Source: Longimicrobium sp. (GTDB lineage Bacteria > Gemmatimonadota > Gemmatimonadetes > Longimicrobiales > Longimicrobiaceae). From it: a stretch of 64,000 nt of DNA. A model generated the notes under the pieces. That model was not told the DNA's origin. It saw only the letters and a list, made by a program, of their open reading frames with translations, and did not search any database. The position numbers and the translations under genes are program-made. The stretch lies in contig NZ_DATIND010000155.1 of the NCBI RefSeq assembly GCF_035474595.1, forward strand, positions 178,130-242,129. The letters are read 5' to 3'. Below, in pieces: positions 33,824-42,633 of this stretch (position 1 is the stretch's first letter; each line of letters opens with the position of its first letter).

Positions 33824-35059
33824 TCAGTCCGCCGCCAGGTCGTGCACCAGCGCCGGGGCGCGCTCCTGGTCCTTGAGCGCCGCCACGCGCATGGGCAGGG
33901 CGAAGAGGCGGATGTAGCCCGCCGCGTCGGCCTGGTCGTAGACGTCGTCCTCGCCGAAGGTGACAAAGCGCTCGTCGTACAGCGAGAACGGGCTGGTGCG
34001 CCCGGCGATGCTGGACGTGCCGCGGTACAGCTTCAGCCGCACGTCGCCGGTCACGCGCTGCTGCGTGACGTTCACCAGCGCGTCCATGGCCTCGCGCTCG
34101 GTGGTCCACCAGCGGCCCTCGTAGACGAGGTCGGCGTAGCGGGGGGCGATGGCGTCCTTCAGCGCCAGCGTGCGGCGGTCCATCACCAGCTGCTCCAGCT
34201 CGCTGTGCGCCTGGTAGAGAAGGGTGCCGCCGGGGGTCTCGTAGATCCCGCGCGACTTCATCCCCACCATGCGGTCTTCCACCAGGTCCACGCGGCCCAC
34301 GCCGTGCAGCCCGCCGATCTCGTTCAGCCGCGCCAGCAGATCCACCGGCGACAGCGCCTCGCCGTCCACCGCCACGGGGTCGCCCGCGTGGAAGGTGATG
34401 GTGACGTACTCCGGCCGCGCCGGCGCGTCCCACGGCGCCTTGGTGAGGAGGAAGAGGTCCTCGGTCGGCTCGAAATTCGGGTCCTCGAGCGGGCCGCCCT
34501 CGTGCGACACGTGCCAGATGTTGCGGTCGCGGGAGTAGATCTTCTCCTTGGTGGCCGCCACGGGCACCTGGTGCGCGGCCGCGTAGTCCAGCGCGTCCTC
34601 GCGGGAGCGGATGTCCCACTCGCGCCAGGGGGCGATCACCTTCATCTCCGGCGCCAGCGAGGCGTAGGTGAGCTCGAAGCGCACCTGGTCGTTCCCCTTG
34701 CCGGTGCAGCCGTGCGCCAGGACCGACGAGCCGATCATCTTCGCCACGTCCACCTGGCGGCGGGCGATGATGGGGCGCGCCATCGAGGTGCCCAGCAGGT
34801 ACTTGCGCCCGTAGGTGGCGCCGGCGCGCAGCGTGGGCCACACGAACTCGGTGAGGAACGCCTCGCGCAGGTCCTCCACGTAGCAGGCCTTCGCGCCGCT
34901 GGCCAGCGCCTTCGCCTCCAGCCCGCTCAGCTCGTCGCCCTGCCCCACGTCCGCCGCCACGCAGACCACCTCGGCCCCGTAGTTCTCCTTCAGCCAGGGG
35001 ACGATGATCGAGGTGTCGAGCCCGCCCGAGTAGGCCAGGACGATGGTGTTGTTGTTCAT
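33824..35059 (-). CDS. argG: Argininosuccinate synthase
   Basis: A 411-residue enzyme that joins citrulline and aspartate using ATP. The N-terminal PP-loop AYSGGLDTSIIVPWLKE and the GCTGKGNDQVRFE motif are intact, as is MARPIIARRQVDVAK. The ATG at 35059 is preceded by GGGAGAC. It lies 119 bp after argA with an inverted heptamer repeat between, so it may be transcribed separately or attenuated. Confidence 0.97.
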   Translation of the reverse strand: MNNNTIVLAYSGGLDTSIIVPWLKENYGAEVVCVAADVGQGDELSGLEAKALASGAKACYVEDLREAFLTEFVWPTLRAGATYGRKYLLGTSMARPIIARRQVDVAKMIGSSVLAHGCTGKGNDQVRFELTYASLAPEMKVIAPWREWDIRSREDALDYAAAHQVPVAATKEKIYSRDRNIWHVSHEGGPLEDPNFEPTEDLFLLTKAPWDAPARPEYVTITFHAGDPVAVDGEALSPVDLLARLNEIGGLHGVGRVDLVEDRMVGMKSRGIYETPGGTLLYQAHSELEQLVMDRRTLALKDAIAPRYADLVYEGRWWTTEREAMDALVNVTQQRVTGDVRLKLYRGTSSIAGRTSPFSLYDERFVTFGEDDVYDQADAAGYIRLFALPMRVAALKDQERAPALVHDLAAD

Positions 35060-35080
35060 CTCAGTCTCCCTGGAAACAGT

Positions 35081-35178
35081 GCCAAGTTCCTAGTGCCAAG
35101 TGCCTGGTGGTCCGGTCCCGGCCGAATGCCCGTGCCGCGCGCCAGACCCACTTGGCACTTGGCACTCGGCACTTGGCA
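35081..35178. repeat. Heptamer repeats (AGTGCCA) arranged as an inverted repeat
   Basis: AGTGCCAAGTTCC...AGTGCCAAGTGCC at 35082-35107 faces CACTTGGCACTTGGCACTCGGCACTTGGCACT at 35150-35180 in blocks. The arms enclose 45 bp of GC-rich sequence. It fills the argA-argG gap. Confidence 0.82.
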
Positions 35179-35712
35179 CTACAGTTCTTTCACCACCGCG
35201 ATCTCGTCGCACGCGTGCAGCTTGGGGCATGCGCGGCAGTCCGACCACACCTTCTGCGGGAACATCTCCTTGGGCACCGTGCGGTAGCCCTGCTTGTGGA
35301 AGAAGATGTCCTTCAGCGTGAGCGCGAACACCGTCCCGATCCCGTGCTTCTCCGCCTCGACCTCGACGGCCGCGACCAGCTTCGCCCCCACGCCGAGGCC
35401 CTGCGCCGCCTCGGAGACGGCCAGCGAGCCCAGCTCGGCCAGCTGCGGGGTGTACACGCGCAGCGCGGCGCACCCCAGGATGCGGCCGTCCAGCTCCGCG
35501 ACCACGAACTCGCGGAAGTTGCGGGAAAGCTGCTCCACCGTCTTGGGGAGCATCAGGTCCTGCCGGGCGAAGCCGTTGATGAGCGGCTCCACCTGGAGCA
35601 TGTCGGCCACGCGCGCGGGGCGCACCACCACCCCGCCCGAGCGCGGCGCCTTCTTTTCGACCGGGTCCAGGACCGCGGTGCCGGAGGTATCCCCGTAGGT
35701 GTCGAGCAGCAT
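35179..35712 (-). CDS. argA: GNAT N-acetyltransferase, probable short-type N-acetylglutamate synthase
   Basis: A 177-residue GNAT protein. The acetyl-CoA loop is in LAVSEAAQGLGVGAKLVAAV, and the C-terminal DCRACPKLHACDEIAVV cysteine pattern is typical of short ArgA enzymes that lack the kinase-like domain. It would make N-acetylglutamate, the first step of the pathway. Its ATG follows the argD stop without a gap (TAG then ATG). The cluster otherwise lacks a synthase for the first step, and no argJ is present, which supports this role. Confidence 0.85.
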   Translation of the reverse strand: MLLDTYGDTSGTAVLDPVEKKAPRSGGVVVRPARVADMLQVEPLINGFARQDLMLPKTVEQLSRNFREFVVAELDGRILGCAALRVYTPQLAELGSLAVSEAAQGLGVGAKLVAAVEVEAEKHGIGTVFALTLKDIFFHKQGYRTVPKEMFPQKVWSDCRACPKLHACDEIAVVKEL

Positions 35713-36897
35713 CTAGAGCACCTCGTCCAGAATTCCCACGCCTTCCGCCAGCTCGGCATCGCCGATCACCAGCGGGGGGACGATGCGGACCACGTTCGGC
35801 CCCGCCGTGCACACCAGCAGCCCGGCGTCCAGCGCCCGCGCGGCCACCTCGCCCGCGGATCCCTCGATCTCCACTCCCCAGATCAGCCCCGTTCCCCGCA
35901 CCGCCGTCACCTTGGTCGGGTGATTCAGCACCAGCTTCTGGAGCAGGTTGGCCAGCAGGTGGCCCTTGCGCTGCACCTCGGCCAGGAAGGCCGGCTCGCC
36001 GATCGTCCGCACCGTGGCCAGCGCGGCGCTGGCGACGAGAGGCCCGCCGCCGAAGGTCGTCGCGTGGTCGCCCGGCTGGATCGTCTCGGCGACCTTCTCC
36101 GTCATCAGCACGGCGCCCATCGGGAGGCCGCCGGCCAGCGGCTTGGCCACCGTCATCAGGTCCGGCGTGACCCCCGCCTGCTCGTGCGCCCACAGCATCC
36201 CCGTCCGCCCGAGGCCCACCTGCACCTCGTCGAAGATCAGCAGCGCGCCGGCCTCGTCGCACAGGTAGCGCAGCGCCTTCAGGAAGGCGGGCGGAACGGG
36301 AAGCACCCCTCCCTCGGCCTGCAGCGGCTCGATGATGACCGCCGCGGTGCGGTCGGGCCGGATCAGCTGGTCGGCCCCGGCGGTGTCGCCCACCTGGCCG
36401 AAGCGCACGCCCGGCATCAGCGGCCGGAACGGCGCCTGGTAGGCGGGGCGGTCGGTGGCGGCCAGCGCGCCCATGGTGCGCCCGTGGAACGAGCCGTGGA
36501 ACGACACGATCTCGGTCTTGTGCTCGCCGCCCTGCACGCCCGCCCAGCGGCGCGCGAACTTGAAGGCGCCCTCGTTGGCCTCGGCGCCGCTGTTGCAGAA
36601 GAACACGCGGTCGGCGAACGAGTGCCCGGCCAGCCACTCGGCCAGCTCGGCGGCCGGGCGGGTGTGGAAGAGGTTGGAGGTGTGCACCAGCCCCGCCTCC
36701 AGCGCCTCGCGGATGGCGTCGGCCACCACGGGCGAGCCGTAGCCCAGCGCGTTCACCGCGATCCCCGCGGTGAAGTCCAGGTAGCGCGCGCCGTCCTCGC
36801 TGATCAGCCGGCACCCCTCGCCCGCGGTGAACACGGGCCCCGAGCGCTTGTAGATCTCCAGCAGCGCGCCGGTCGCTTCCAACGTGGCAGTCGTCAT
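35713..36897 (-). CDS. argD: Acetylornithine aminotransferase
   Basis: A 394-residue PLP enzyme, class III aminotransferase. The PLP contact NSGAEANEGAFKFAR, IFDEVQVGLGRTG and the Schiff-base lysine in TVAKPLAGGLPMGA are intact. It converts N-acetylglutamate semialdehyde to N-acetylornithine. The ATG at 36897 lies 2 bp after the argB stop. Confidence 0.95.
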   Translation of the reverse strand: MTTATLEATGALLEIYKRSGPVFTAGEGCRLISEDGARYLDFTAGIAVNALGYGSPVVADAIREALEAGLVHTSNLFHTRPAAELAEWLAGHSFADRVFFCNSGAEANEGAFKFARRWAGVQGGEHKTEIVSFHGSFHGRTMGALAATDRPAYQAPFRPLMPGVRFGQVGDTAGADQLIRPDRTAAVIIEPLQAEGGVLPVPPAFLKALRYLCDEAGALLIFDEVQVGLGRTGMLWAHEQAGVTPDLMTVAKPLAGGLPMGAVLMTEKVAETIQPGDHATTFGGGPLVASAALATVRTIGEPAFLAEVQRKGHLLANLLQKLVLNHPTKVTAVRGTGLIWGVEIEGSAGEVAARALDAGLLVCTAGPNVVRIVPPLVIGDAELAEGVGILDEVL

Positions 36898-36899
36898 CC

Positions 36900-37664
36900 T
36901 CAGGCCTCTCGTGCCGCGGCCGCGCAGATGCGCGTGCCCGCCGTGTGGTTCTTCAGCATCTCCACCCCGCCGATCCGCACCGCGCCGGCCGTCTGGGCCG
37001 CGCGGGCGGCGGCGCGGAGCTTGGGCGCCATCCCCCCCTGCGCCGTGCCGTCCGCGATCAGCGCCTCCACCTCGTCGGCGCCGACCGTCTCCAGCGTGGC
37101 GCTCCCCGCCATCACCCCGGGAACGTTGGAGACGAAGAGCAGCTCCGTGGCCTCCATCGCCGCGGCCACGGCGGCTGCCGCGTCGTCGGCGTTCACGTTC
37201 AGCGGCTCGCCGCCGGGCCCGCGCGAGACGGGCGAGACCACGGGGGTGAGCCCCTGCCCCAGCCACGCGCGCAGCAGCTCCACGCGCACCTGCTCCACCT
37301 CGCCGATCCGCCCCAGCGCGCCGCCGCGGGCCACCCGCGCGCGCAGCAGCCCGCCGTCCTCGCCGCTGATCCCCACCGCCTCCGCCCCCGCCGAGACCAG
37401 GGCGGAGACCAGGCGCTTGTTCACCAGCCCGCTGAGGACCATCGACACCGCCTTCATGGCCTCCGGGCTGGTGACGCGCAGCCCGTCCTTCCACTCCGGC
37501 TCGGCGCCCATCGCGCGCTGCAGCGTGGACACTTCCTTGCCGCCGCCGTGGACGACCACCACGTGGCCGCCGCGTCCGGCGATCGCGCGGGCGAGGCGCT
37601 GGACCCAGCAGGGGTCGTCCACCTCGTTGCCGCCCACCTTCACCACCGTCACGTCCGGCTTCAC
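36900..37664 (-). CDS. argB: Acetylglutamate kinase
   Basis: A 254-residue amino-acid kinase that phosphorylates N-acetylglutamate. Visible motifs: VVKVGGNEV, VVVHGGGKEVS, PLNVNADDAAAAVA and TAQGGMAPKLRAA. It starts at GTG (37664), overlapping the argC stop by 4 bp (GTGA). The first position is otherwise typical of short ArgB proteins without the N-terminal arginine-sensing helix, so feedback inhibition by arginine is less likely. Confidence 0.95.
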   Translation of the reverse strand: MKPDVTVVKVGGNEVDDPCWVQRLARAIAGRGGHVVVVHGGGKEVSTLQRAMGAEPEWKDGLRVTSPEAMKAVSMVLSGLVNKRLVSALVSAGAEAVGISGEDGGLLRARVARGGALGRIGEVEQVRVELLRAWLGQGLTPVVSPVSRGPGGEPLNVNADDAAAAVAAAMEATELLFVSNVPGVMAGSATLETVGADEVEALIADGTAQGGMAPKLRAAARAAQTAGAVRIGGVEMLKNHTAGTRICAAAAREA

Positions 37665-38653
37665 GTCAGTCCCTCGGTCTCGGCGAAGCCGAACATCAGG
37701 TTCAGGTTCTGCACGGCCTGCCCGGCGGCGCCCTTCACCAGGTTGTCGATCGCGGCGACCACGATCAGCATGGGCTGCGTCACGCCCGCCACCGTCTGCA
37801 CGCCGATGGAGACCAGGTTGGTTCCCACCACGTCGGCCAGCGCGGGCAGGCGGTCCGCCCTCACCTCCACGAACGGCTCGCCCGCATAATCATCCAGCCA
37901 GGGGCGCAGCGGCTCGCCCAGCGGCGCGGCGAGCGGGACGTAGATCGTCTCCAGGATCCCGCGCTTCACCGGCAGCAGGTGCGGGGTGAAGACGAGCTCC
38001 GGCGTCGCCCCGCCGTTCAGCCGCGCCGCCTGGTCGCGCATCTCGGCCAGGTGCCGGTGCACGTTGCCCACGCCGTACGCGCTGAAGTCCTCCGCCAGCT
38101 CCGCGAACATCAGGTTGCGCTTCGGGGCCCGCCCGGCGCCGCTCACCCCCGACGCCGCGTCCACGATCACCGGCCCGGCGACCAGTCCCCGGCGCAGCAG
38201 CGGCGCGAGGGCCAGGATGGCGGCGGTGGGGTAGCACCCCGGGTTGGCCACCACCCGCGCGCCGGCGATGCAGCCGCGGTGCAGCTCGGGAAGCCCGTAC
38301 ACCGCCTCGCGCGCCCATGCGGGCGTCGCGTCCGTCACCACGCGCAGGTCGTTGGACAGGTCCACCACCTTCGCGCCCGCGTCCAGCGCCGCTTCCGTCC
38401 ACCGGCTGGCCTCGCCGTGCGGGAGGCAGCAGAGCACCGCGTCGCACGCGGCCAGGCCGGCATCGGCGATCCGCGTCAGCGCCAGCTCCGGCGCGCCGCG
38501 AACGAGGGCAGACAGCTTCGCCCCCGCTTCGCTTTCCGAGCTCGCGAGGGCGACGTCCGCGTTTCCGTGCTTCGCCAGGAGCCGGATCGCCTCCCGGCCC
38601 GCGTATCCCGAGGCGCCCAGCACTCCGACCCGGGCGCGAGAGAATCCATTCAT
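37661..38653 (-). CDS. argC: N-acetyl-gamma-glutamyl-phosphate reductase
   Basis: A 330-residue NADPH-dependent reductase. It has the nucleotide-binding loop VGVLGASGYAGREAIRLL and the catalytic Cys in VVANPGCYPTA. I place the start at the ATG at 38653, as an upstream 12-residue extension would include promoter sequence. No Shine-Dalgarno is present, and the predicted -10 box ends 8 bases before the ATG, so the message may be leaderless. It is the first gene of the argCBDA run. Confidence 0.95.
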   Translation of the reverse strand: MNGFSRARVGVLGASGYAGREAIRLLAKHGNADVALASSESEAGAKLSALVRGAPELALTRIADAGLAACDAVLCCLPHGEASRWTEAALDAGAKVVDLSNDLRVVTDATPAWAREAVYGLPELHRGCIAGARVVANPGCYPTAAILALAPLLRRGLVAGPVIVDAASGVSGAGRAPKRNLMFAELAEDFSAYGVGNVHRHLAEMRDQAARLNGGATPELVFTPHLLPVKRGILETIYVPLAAPLGEPLRPWLDDYAGEPFVEVRADRLPALADVVGTNLVSIGVQTVAGVTQPMLIVVAAIDNLVKGAAGQAVQNLNLMFGFAETEGLT

Positions 38654-38660
38654 TGGGTCG

Positions 38661-38707
38661 AATCTATATCCAAATAAGTGAATAGTCAACCGTTTGCGTG
38701 AATACTT
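38661..38707 (-). promoter_or_regulatory. argC promoter with two ArgR-like half-sites
   Basis: On the minus strand TTGACT (38689-38684), 17 bases, TAGATT (38666-38661). Two GTGAATA copies (38678-38684 and 38698-38704 on the plus strand; TATTCAC on the coding strand) lie exactly 20 bp apart, overlapping the spacer and lying upstream of the -35 box. TGAATA/TATTCA is the half-site of ArgR operators, and two sites two helical turns apart fit hexamer binding. Repression by arginine is inferred. Confidence 0.6.
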
Positions 38708-38912
38708 CCTCTAAAATTCGATCGGGCGAGCTCTCACGGAGAACACGGAGGGCAGGGAGGTGGGAGATGATGATTTCTCCGCGCCTTGCCTCGCGGATCC
38801 GGACCCAAGTGGGGATGGGAGATGTAGATGGGTTTGCTGGGGCGCGCGCGCGGCGGTACACTCATCCGCTCGCGCGCGGATGGCGTGATTTCCCGATGGA
38901 TCGAGATATCGA

Positions 38913-39323
38913 ATGAAGAAGAAGGCCCTGCTCCCTGCCGCGGCGCTCGCCGTGCTGCTGACGACGCTCGCGTGCCGGGAGCCGCTGGACATCGGCGGCT
39001 TCTCCGTCTCCGGCCAGTGGGCGGGAACGGCGAAGCAGCTGGTGGGCGCCGACAGCGTCGCGTACTCCGTGGTCATGGACCTGGACCAGAACCGGCGCGC
39101 GGTCACCGGCACCGCCACCGTGCGCGCCGGCACCGACTCGGTGCGCACGGACGTCACCGGCACGTGGGACTATCCGCGCGTGAGCCTGCGGCTCAGCGCG
39201 CCGGAGTTCGCGGACCTGCAGTACAACGCGCAGTTCACGCCGCAGGAGAACCCCGACACGCTGGCCGGCCCGCTGATCGGCTCCGGCTTCACCAACGCCA
39301 CGCTGAAGCTGGTCCGGCAGTAG
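38913..39323 (+). CDS. Small lipoprotein, unknown function
   Basis: A 136-residue lipoprotein with signal MKKKALLPAAALAVLLTTLAC (lipid-anchored Cys21). The mature part has repeated beta-strand patterns (FSVSGQWAGTAKQL, VVMDLDQNRRAVTGTATVR, SLRLSAPEFADLQYNAQF) like small lipocalin or META-type barrels. It is 4 bp upstream of a GNAT gene. No family recognised. Confidence 0.78.
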   Translation: MKKKALLPAAALAVLLTTLACREPLDIGGFSVSGQWAGTAKQLVGADSVAYSVVMDLDQNRRAVTGTATVRAGTDSVRTDVTGTWDYPRVSLRLSAPEFADLQYNAQFTPQENPDTLAGPLIGSGFTNATLKLVRQ

Positions 39324-39327
39324 GGCG

Positions 39328-39732
39328 ATGGAGGGCATCGACTTCCGCGTTTCGGAGCCGGTGGACGGCGCGGCGTTGAACGCGCTCTTCGCGACGGCGT
39401 GGGAGGGGTACGGAGACTACGACGTGGCGCCCGTGCTGCGCCGCAGCCTGGCGTGGGTGTGCGCGTACGACGGCCATCGGCTGGTGGGGTTCGTGAACCT
39501 GGCGTGGGACGGCGGCGCGCACGCGTTCATCCTCGACACCGTCGTAGCCCCCGACCGCAAGCGGCGGGGGATCGGCACCGGGCTGGTGCGCAGCGCGCTG
39601 GACGCCGCCCGCGCCGCCGGCGTGGAGTGGGTGCACGTGGACTACGAGCCGCATCTGGACGCCTTCTACCGCGAATGCGGCTTCCGCCCGACCGCGGCCG
39701 GCGTGCTGAACCTCCTCCGCGCGGAAGGCTGA
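39328..39732 (+). CDS. GNAT family N-acetyltransferase
   Basis: A 134-residue single-domain acetyltransferase. The acetyl-CoA pyrophosphate loop is in VVAPDRKRRGIGTGLVRSA, and VDYEPHLDAFYRECGFRPT is the usual C-terminal helix-strand. It acetylates an unknown small molecule or protein amine. It follows the lipoprotein gene by 4 bp, so they are probably co-transcribed. Confidence 0.88.
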   Translation: MEGIDFRVSEPVDGAALNALFATAWEGYGDYDVAPVLRRSLAWVCAYDGHRLVGFVNLAWDGGAHAFILDTVVAPDRKRRGIGTGLVRSALDAARAAGVEWVHVDYEPHLDAFYRECGFRPTAAGVLNLLRAEG

Positions 39733-39799
39733 CCGCGCGTTCGCGCGCTTGTTGCAGTTCCGTCCGTCACCACCACCACGCCCAATCCCCGGTGAGGAC

Positions 39800-41137
39800 A
39801 TGACTCGATCGACCACCATCGTTCCGCTCGCGCTGGCCGCCCTGCTGGCCGCGTGCGGCGACCGTCCGTCCGTCCGCGAGGCCGACGCGAAGCCCGCCGC
39901 CCCCGCCCCGGCGGCCAGCGCGCAGCCGTCGGAGCCCGCCGCATCCCCCGATGCCGCCGCGCAGGCGTGCGACGCGGGGAACGGCGGCCTCACGCTTCCC
40001 GCGGGCTTCTGCGCCACGGTGTTCGCCGACGTGCAGGGCGGCCCCCGCCACATCGCCGTGGCCCCGAACGGCGACGTGTTCGTGGCGGTGGGCGGCGGCC
40101 GCAACGGCGGCGGGGGGGTGATGGCGCTGCGCGACACGAACCGCGACGGCAAGGCGGACCAGCGCGAGAGCTTCGGCTCGCAGGGCGGCACCGGCGTGGC
40201 GGTGAGCGGCGGCTGGCTGTACTTCGCGCCGAACGACGGCGTGGTGCGCTGGCGCCTGGCACCGGGCCGTCTGGCGCCCACGGGGGAGCCGCAGACCATC
40301 GTCACCGGGCTGCCCACCGGCGGGCACACGGCCAAGAACGTGGCGCTCGACGGCCGCGGAGGGCTGTTCGTGAACCTGGGCTCGCGCACCAACGCCTGCC
40401 AGCAGGCCGACCGCCAGCGCGGCTCGCGCGGCATCGACCCGTGCACCGAGACCGAGCAGCGCGCCGGCATCTGGCGCTTCGACGCCAACCGCCCCAACCA
40501 GCGGCAGGGGGACGGGCAGCACTGGGCGCGCGGCATCCGCAACGGCATGGGGCTGGCCTTCGCGCCGGGCGGACAGCTGTACGCCACGCAGCACGGCCGC
40601 GACCAGCTGCACGACAACTGGCCCGACCTGTTCGACGACCGGAAAAGCGCCGAGAACCCGGCCGAGGAGTTCTTCGCCGTGAACCAGGGCGACGACTTCG
40701 GCTGGCCGTACTGCTTCTACGACGTCGACCAGCACAAGCTCGTGCTGGCGCCGGAATACGGCGGACGGGGGACGGAGACCGGCCGCTGTGCGCAGGCCAA
40801 GGCGCCGCTCGTGGCCTTCCCCGGCCACTGGGCGCCGGAGTCGCTGGTCTTCTACACGGGCACGCAGTTCCCCGCGCGCTACCGCGGCGGCGCCTTCATC
40901 GCCTTCCACGGTTCGTGGAACCGCGCGCCGCTCCCGCAGGCCGGCTTCCGCGTCTCCTTCGTTCCCATGACGGGCGGCCACGCGGGAACGCCGGAGACCT
41001 TCGCCGACACCAATGCGGGGAACGCCGCCGAGCCCGCGCACCGGCCGATGGGGCTGGCCGTGGCCCCCGACGGCGCGCTCTTCCTGACCGACGACGCGGG
41101 CGGGCGCATCTGGCGCATCGTCTACCGCGGGCGGTAG
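39800..41137 (+). CDS. PQQ-type sugar (glucose/sorbosone) dehydrogenase lipoprotein
   Basis: A 445-residue lipoprotein: signal MTRSTTIVPLALAALLAAC (Cys19), Ala/Pro-rich linker, then a six-bladed propeller of the glucose/sorbosone dehydrogenase family (FADVQGGPRHIAVAPNGDVF, HWARGIRNGMGLAFAPGGQL, QGDDFGWPYCFYD, GAFIAFHGSWNR, HRPMGLAVAPDGALFLTDDA). It would oxidise sugars with PQQ on the periplasmic or outer-membrane face. GTGAGGAC precedes the ATG. Confidence 0.87.
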   Translation: MTRSTTIVPLALAALLAACGDRPSVREADAKPAAPAPAASAQPSEPAASPDAAAQACDAGNGGLTLPAGFCATVFADVQGGPRHIAVAPNGDVFVAVGGGRNGGGGVMALRDTNRDGKADQRESFGSQGGTGVAVSGGWLYFAPNDGVVRWRLAPGRLAPTGEPQTIVTGLPTGGHTAKNVALDGRGGLFVNLGSRTNACQQADRQRGSRGIDPCTETEQRAGIWRFDANRPNQRQGDGQHWARGIRNGMGLAFAPGGQLYATQHGRDQLHDNWPDLFDDRKSAENPAEEFFAVNQGDDFGWPYCFYDVDQHKLVLAPEYGGRGTETGRCAQAKAPLVAFPGHWAPESLVFYTGTQFPARYRGGAFIAFHGSWNRAPLPQAGFRVSFVPMTGGHAGTPETFADTNAGNAAEPAHRPMGLAVAPDGALFLTDDAGGRIWRIVYRGR

Positions 41138-41142
41138 GGGAG

Positions 41143-41550
41143 ATGGAGATCGTCCGCCTGCGCACCGGCCGCCGCGCCGAGATGCTCGACATCACCGACC
41201 GCCTGCAGTCGGTGCTTGAGCGCTCCGGCGTGCGCGAGGGCGTGCTGGTCGCGCAGTCGCTGCACACCACGGCGGGGCTCACCATCAACGAGAACGCCAA
41301 CCCCGACGTGCGGCACGATCTCCTCGCCAAGCTCGAGCGGCTGGTCCCGCACGAGGAGCCTTTCTATCGCCACGGCGAGGGGAACAGCGACAGCCACCTG
41401 AAGACCAGCTTCTTCGGCCCTTCGGTGACGGTGATCGTGAGCGAGGGGCGACTGGTCCTGGGGCGATGGCAGGGCGTGTACTTCTGCGAGTTCGACGGCC
41501 CGCGCGAGCGGCAGGTCGCGGTGCAGCTCCTCGCCGCCGCCGCGGGGTGA
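41143..41550 (+). CDS. yjbQ: YjbQ family protein (secondary thiamine-phosphate synthase type, UPF0047)
   Basis: A 135-residue protein with the full YjbQ pattern: SLHTTAGLTINENANPDV, GNSDSHLKTSFFGPS and the C-terminal LVLGRWQGVYFCEFDGPR. Members show weak thiamine-phosphate synthase activity in vitro; the physiological role is unsettled. GGGGAG is upstream of the ATG. It lies 5 bp after the dehydrogenase and 2 bp before the MaoC-type gene, in one operon. Confidence 0.9.
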   Translation: MEIVRLRTGRRAEMLDITDRLQSVLERSGVREGVLVAQSLHTTAGLTINENANPDVRHDLLAKLERLVPHEEPFYRHGEGNSDSHLKTSFFGPSVTVIVSEGRLVLGRWQGVYFCEFDGPRERQVAVQLLAAAAG

Positions 41551-41552
41551 CG

Positions 41553-42515
41553 ATGCCGCGGCTCCAGCAAATCGGGTCGATGCTGCGCCTGGTCGCACGC
41601 GGCGTGGTCACGCGCGGCGGGGCGGGCGAGCCGCTGCCCGACGTGCCGCGCCGCAAGCCGTCCAGCGAGCGCGTGGTGCGCGGCGTGGACCCGCGCCTGC
41701 ACGAGCGCTACCTCCGCGCCACCGCGGGCGAGGGCATCGCGAAGTTGCGCGGCGCGGGCGCCGTCCTCTCCCCCGTCTTCCCGGCGACGTGGGAGACGGC
41801 ACAGGCGCTGGAGCTGCTGGCCGGGCTGGACCGCGCGCTTCCCGCCGCCGGCGTGGTGCACGTGGAGGGCGAGCTGGTGAGCCTGCGCCCCATCGCGCCG
41901 GACGAGCAGCTGCGCTGCCGGGTGGAGCTGGAGCGCGCCGAGCGGGTGCGGAAGGGGATCCGGCTGACGCTTTCCGCGCGCAACTGGACCGCCAGCGGCC
42001 AACTCTGCACGCAGAGCACCGCCGTCTTCCTGGCGCGGGGACGGACGGAGGAAGAGGCGCCGCACCACGCCGCGCGCCCCACCGGCCGCGACGAGGGCGA
42101 CCCGCGCGGCGAGCCCCCCACCGCGTGGGACGAGGTCGCGCGCTGGCGCCTGCGCGGCGACGCCGGCCGCCGCTACGCCGCCGTCTCGGGCGACTGGAAC
42201 CCCATCCACCTGTGGGGGTGGACGGCGCGCCCGTTCGGCTTCCGCCGCCCCATCCTGCACGGCTTCTGCACCGAGGCCATGGTGGCGCACGCGCTGATCG
42301 AGCACCGCCTGGCCGGCGACCCCGCCGCGCTCCGCCGCCTCCGCATCGCCTTCCGTGCGCCCCTCCCGCTCCCCGCGTCCGCGCGCCTGCTGGTGGGCGA
42401 CGGCATCGGCGTGCGCTGGTTCCGCGTCACCGACGACGCGGGCGAAAAGGTCTACGCCGAGGGCACCTGGGCCGGGGGGACGAATCCGCCGCGGCGGTTG
42501 CAACTGGTGAAGTAA
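41553..42515 (+). CDS. MaoC-like hot-dog dehydratase
   Basis: A 320-residue protein with a C-terminal MaoC domain (residues about 180-300). The catalytic region AVSGDWNPIHLWGWTARPFG, FRRPILHGFCTEAMVAHAL resembles (R)-specific enoyl-CoA hydratases with the Asp/His pair intact. The N-terminal half (about 60-160; VHVEGELVSLRPIAPDE, LTLSARNW) is a degenerate second hot-dog fold. It probably hydrates or dehydrates acyl-CoA/ACP. Confidence 0.85.
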   Translation: MPRLQQIGSMLRLVARGVVTRGGAGEPLPDVPRRKPSSERVVRGVDPRLHERYLRATAGEGIAKLRGAGAVLSPVFPATWETAQALELLAGLDRALPAAGVVHVEGELVSLRPIAPDEQLRCRVELERAERVRKGIRLTLSARNWTASGQLCTQSTAVFLARGRTEEEAPHHAARPTGRDEGDPRGEPPTAWDEVARWRLRGDAGRRYAAVSGDWNPIHLWGWTARPFGFRRPILHGFCTEAMVAHALIEHRLAGDPAALRRLRIAFRAPLPLPASARLLVGDGIGVRWFRVTDDAGEKVYAEGTWAGGTNPPRRLQLVK

Positions 42516-42520
42516 ACGGA

Positions 42521-42630
42521 AGTCCTGAGTCCTAAGTCCTAAGTGCCAAGTCCCAGGTGGACGGCGTCCAGCCGTCACCTGGGACTTCGTTTTCTACTTA
42601 GGACTTAGGACTTGGGACTTAGGACTTCTT
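42521..42630. repeat. Heptamer repeats with central terminator hairpin
   Basis: AGTCCTGAGTCCTAAGTCCTAAGTGCCAAGT-type units at 42522-42550 face ACTTAGGACTTAGGACTTGGGACTTAGGACTT at 42596-42628. Inside, AAGTCCCAGGTG / CACCTGGGACTT (42548-42559 / 42576-42587) with a TCGTTTTC tail forms a terminator between the convergent MaoC and ImmA genes. Confidence 0.8.
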
Positions 42631-42633
42631 CTC

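Noticed and set aside
35107..37989. 960-codon plus-strand frame opposite argA, argD and argB
   Set aside because: Antisense to three clear enzymes; composition typical of GC-driven shadow frames.
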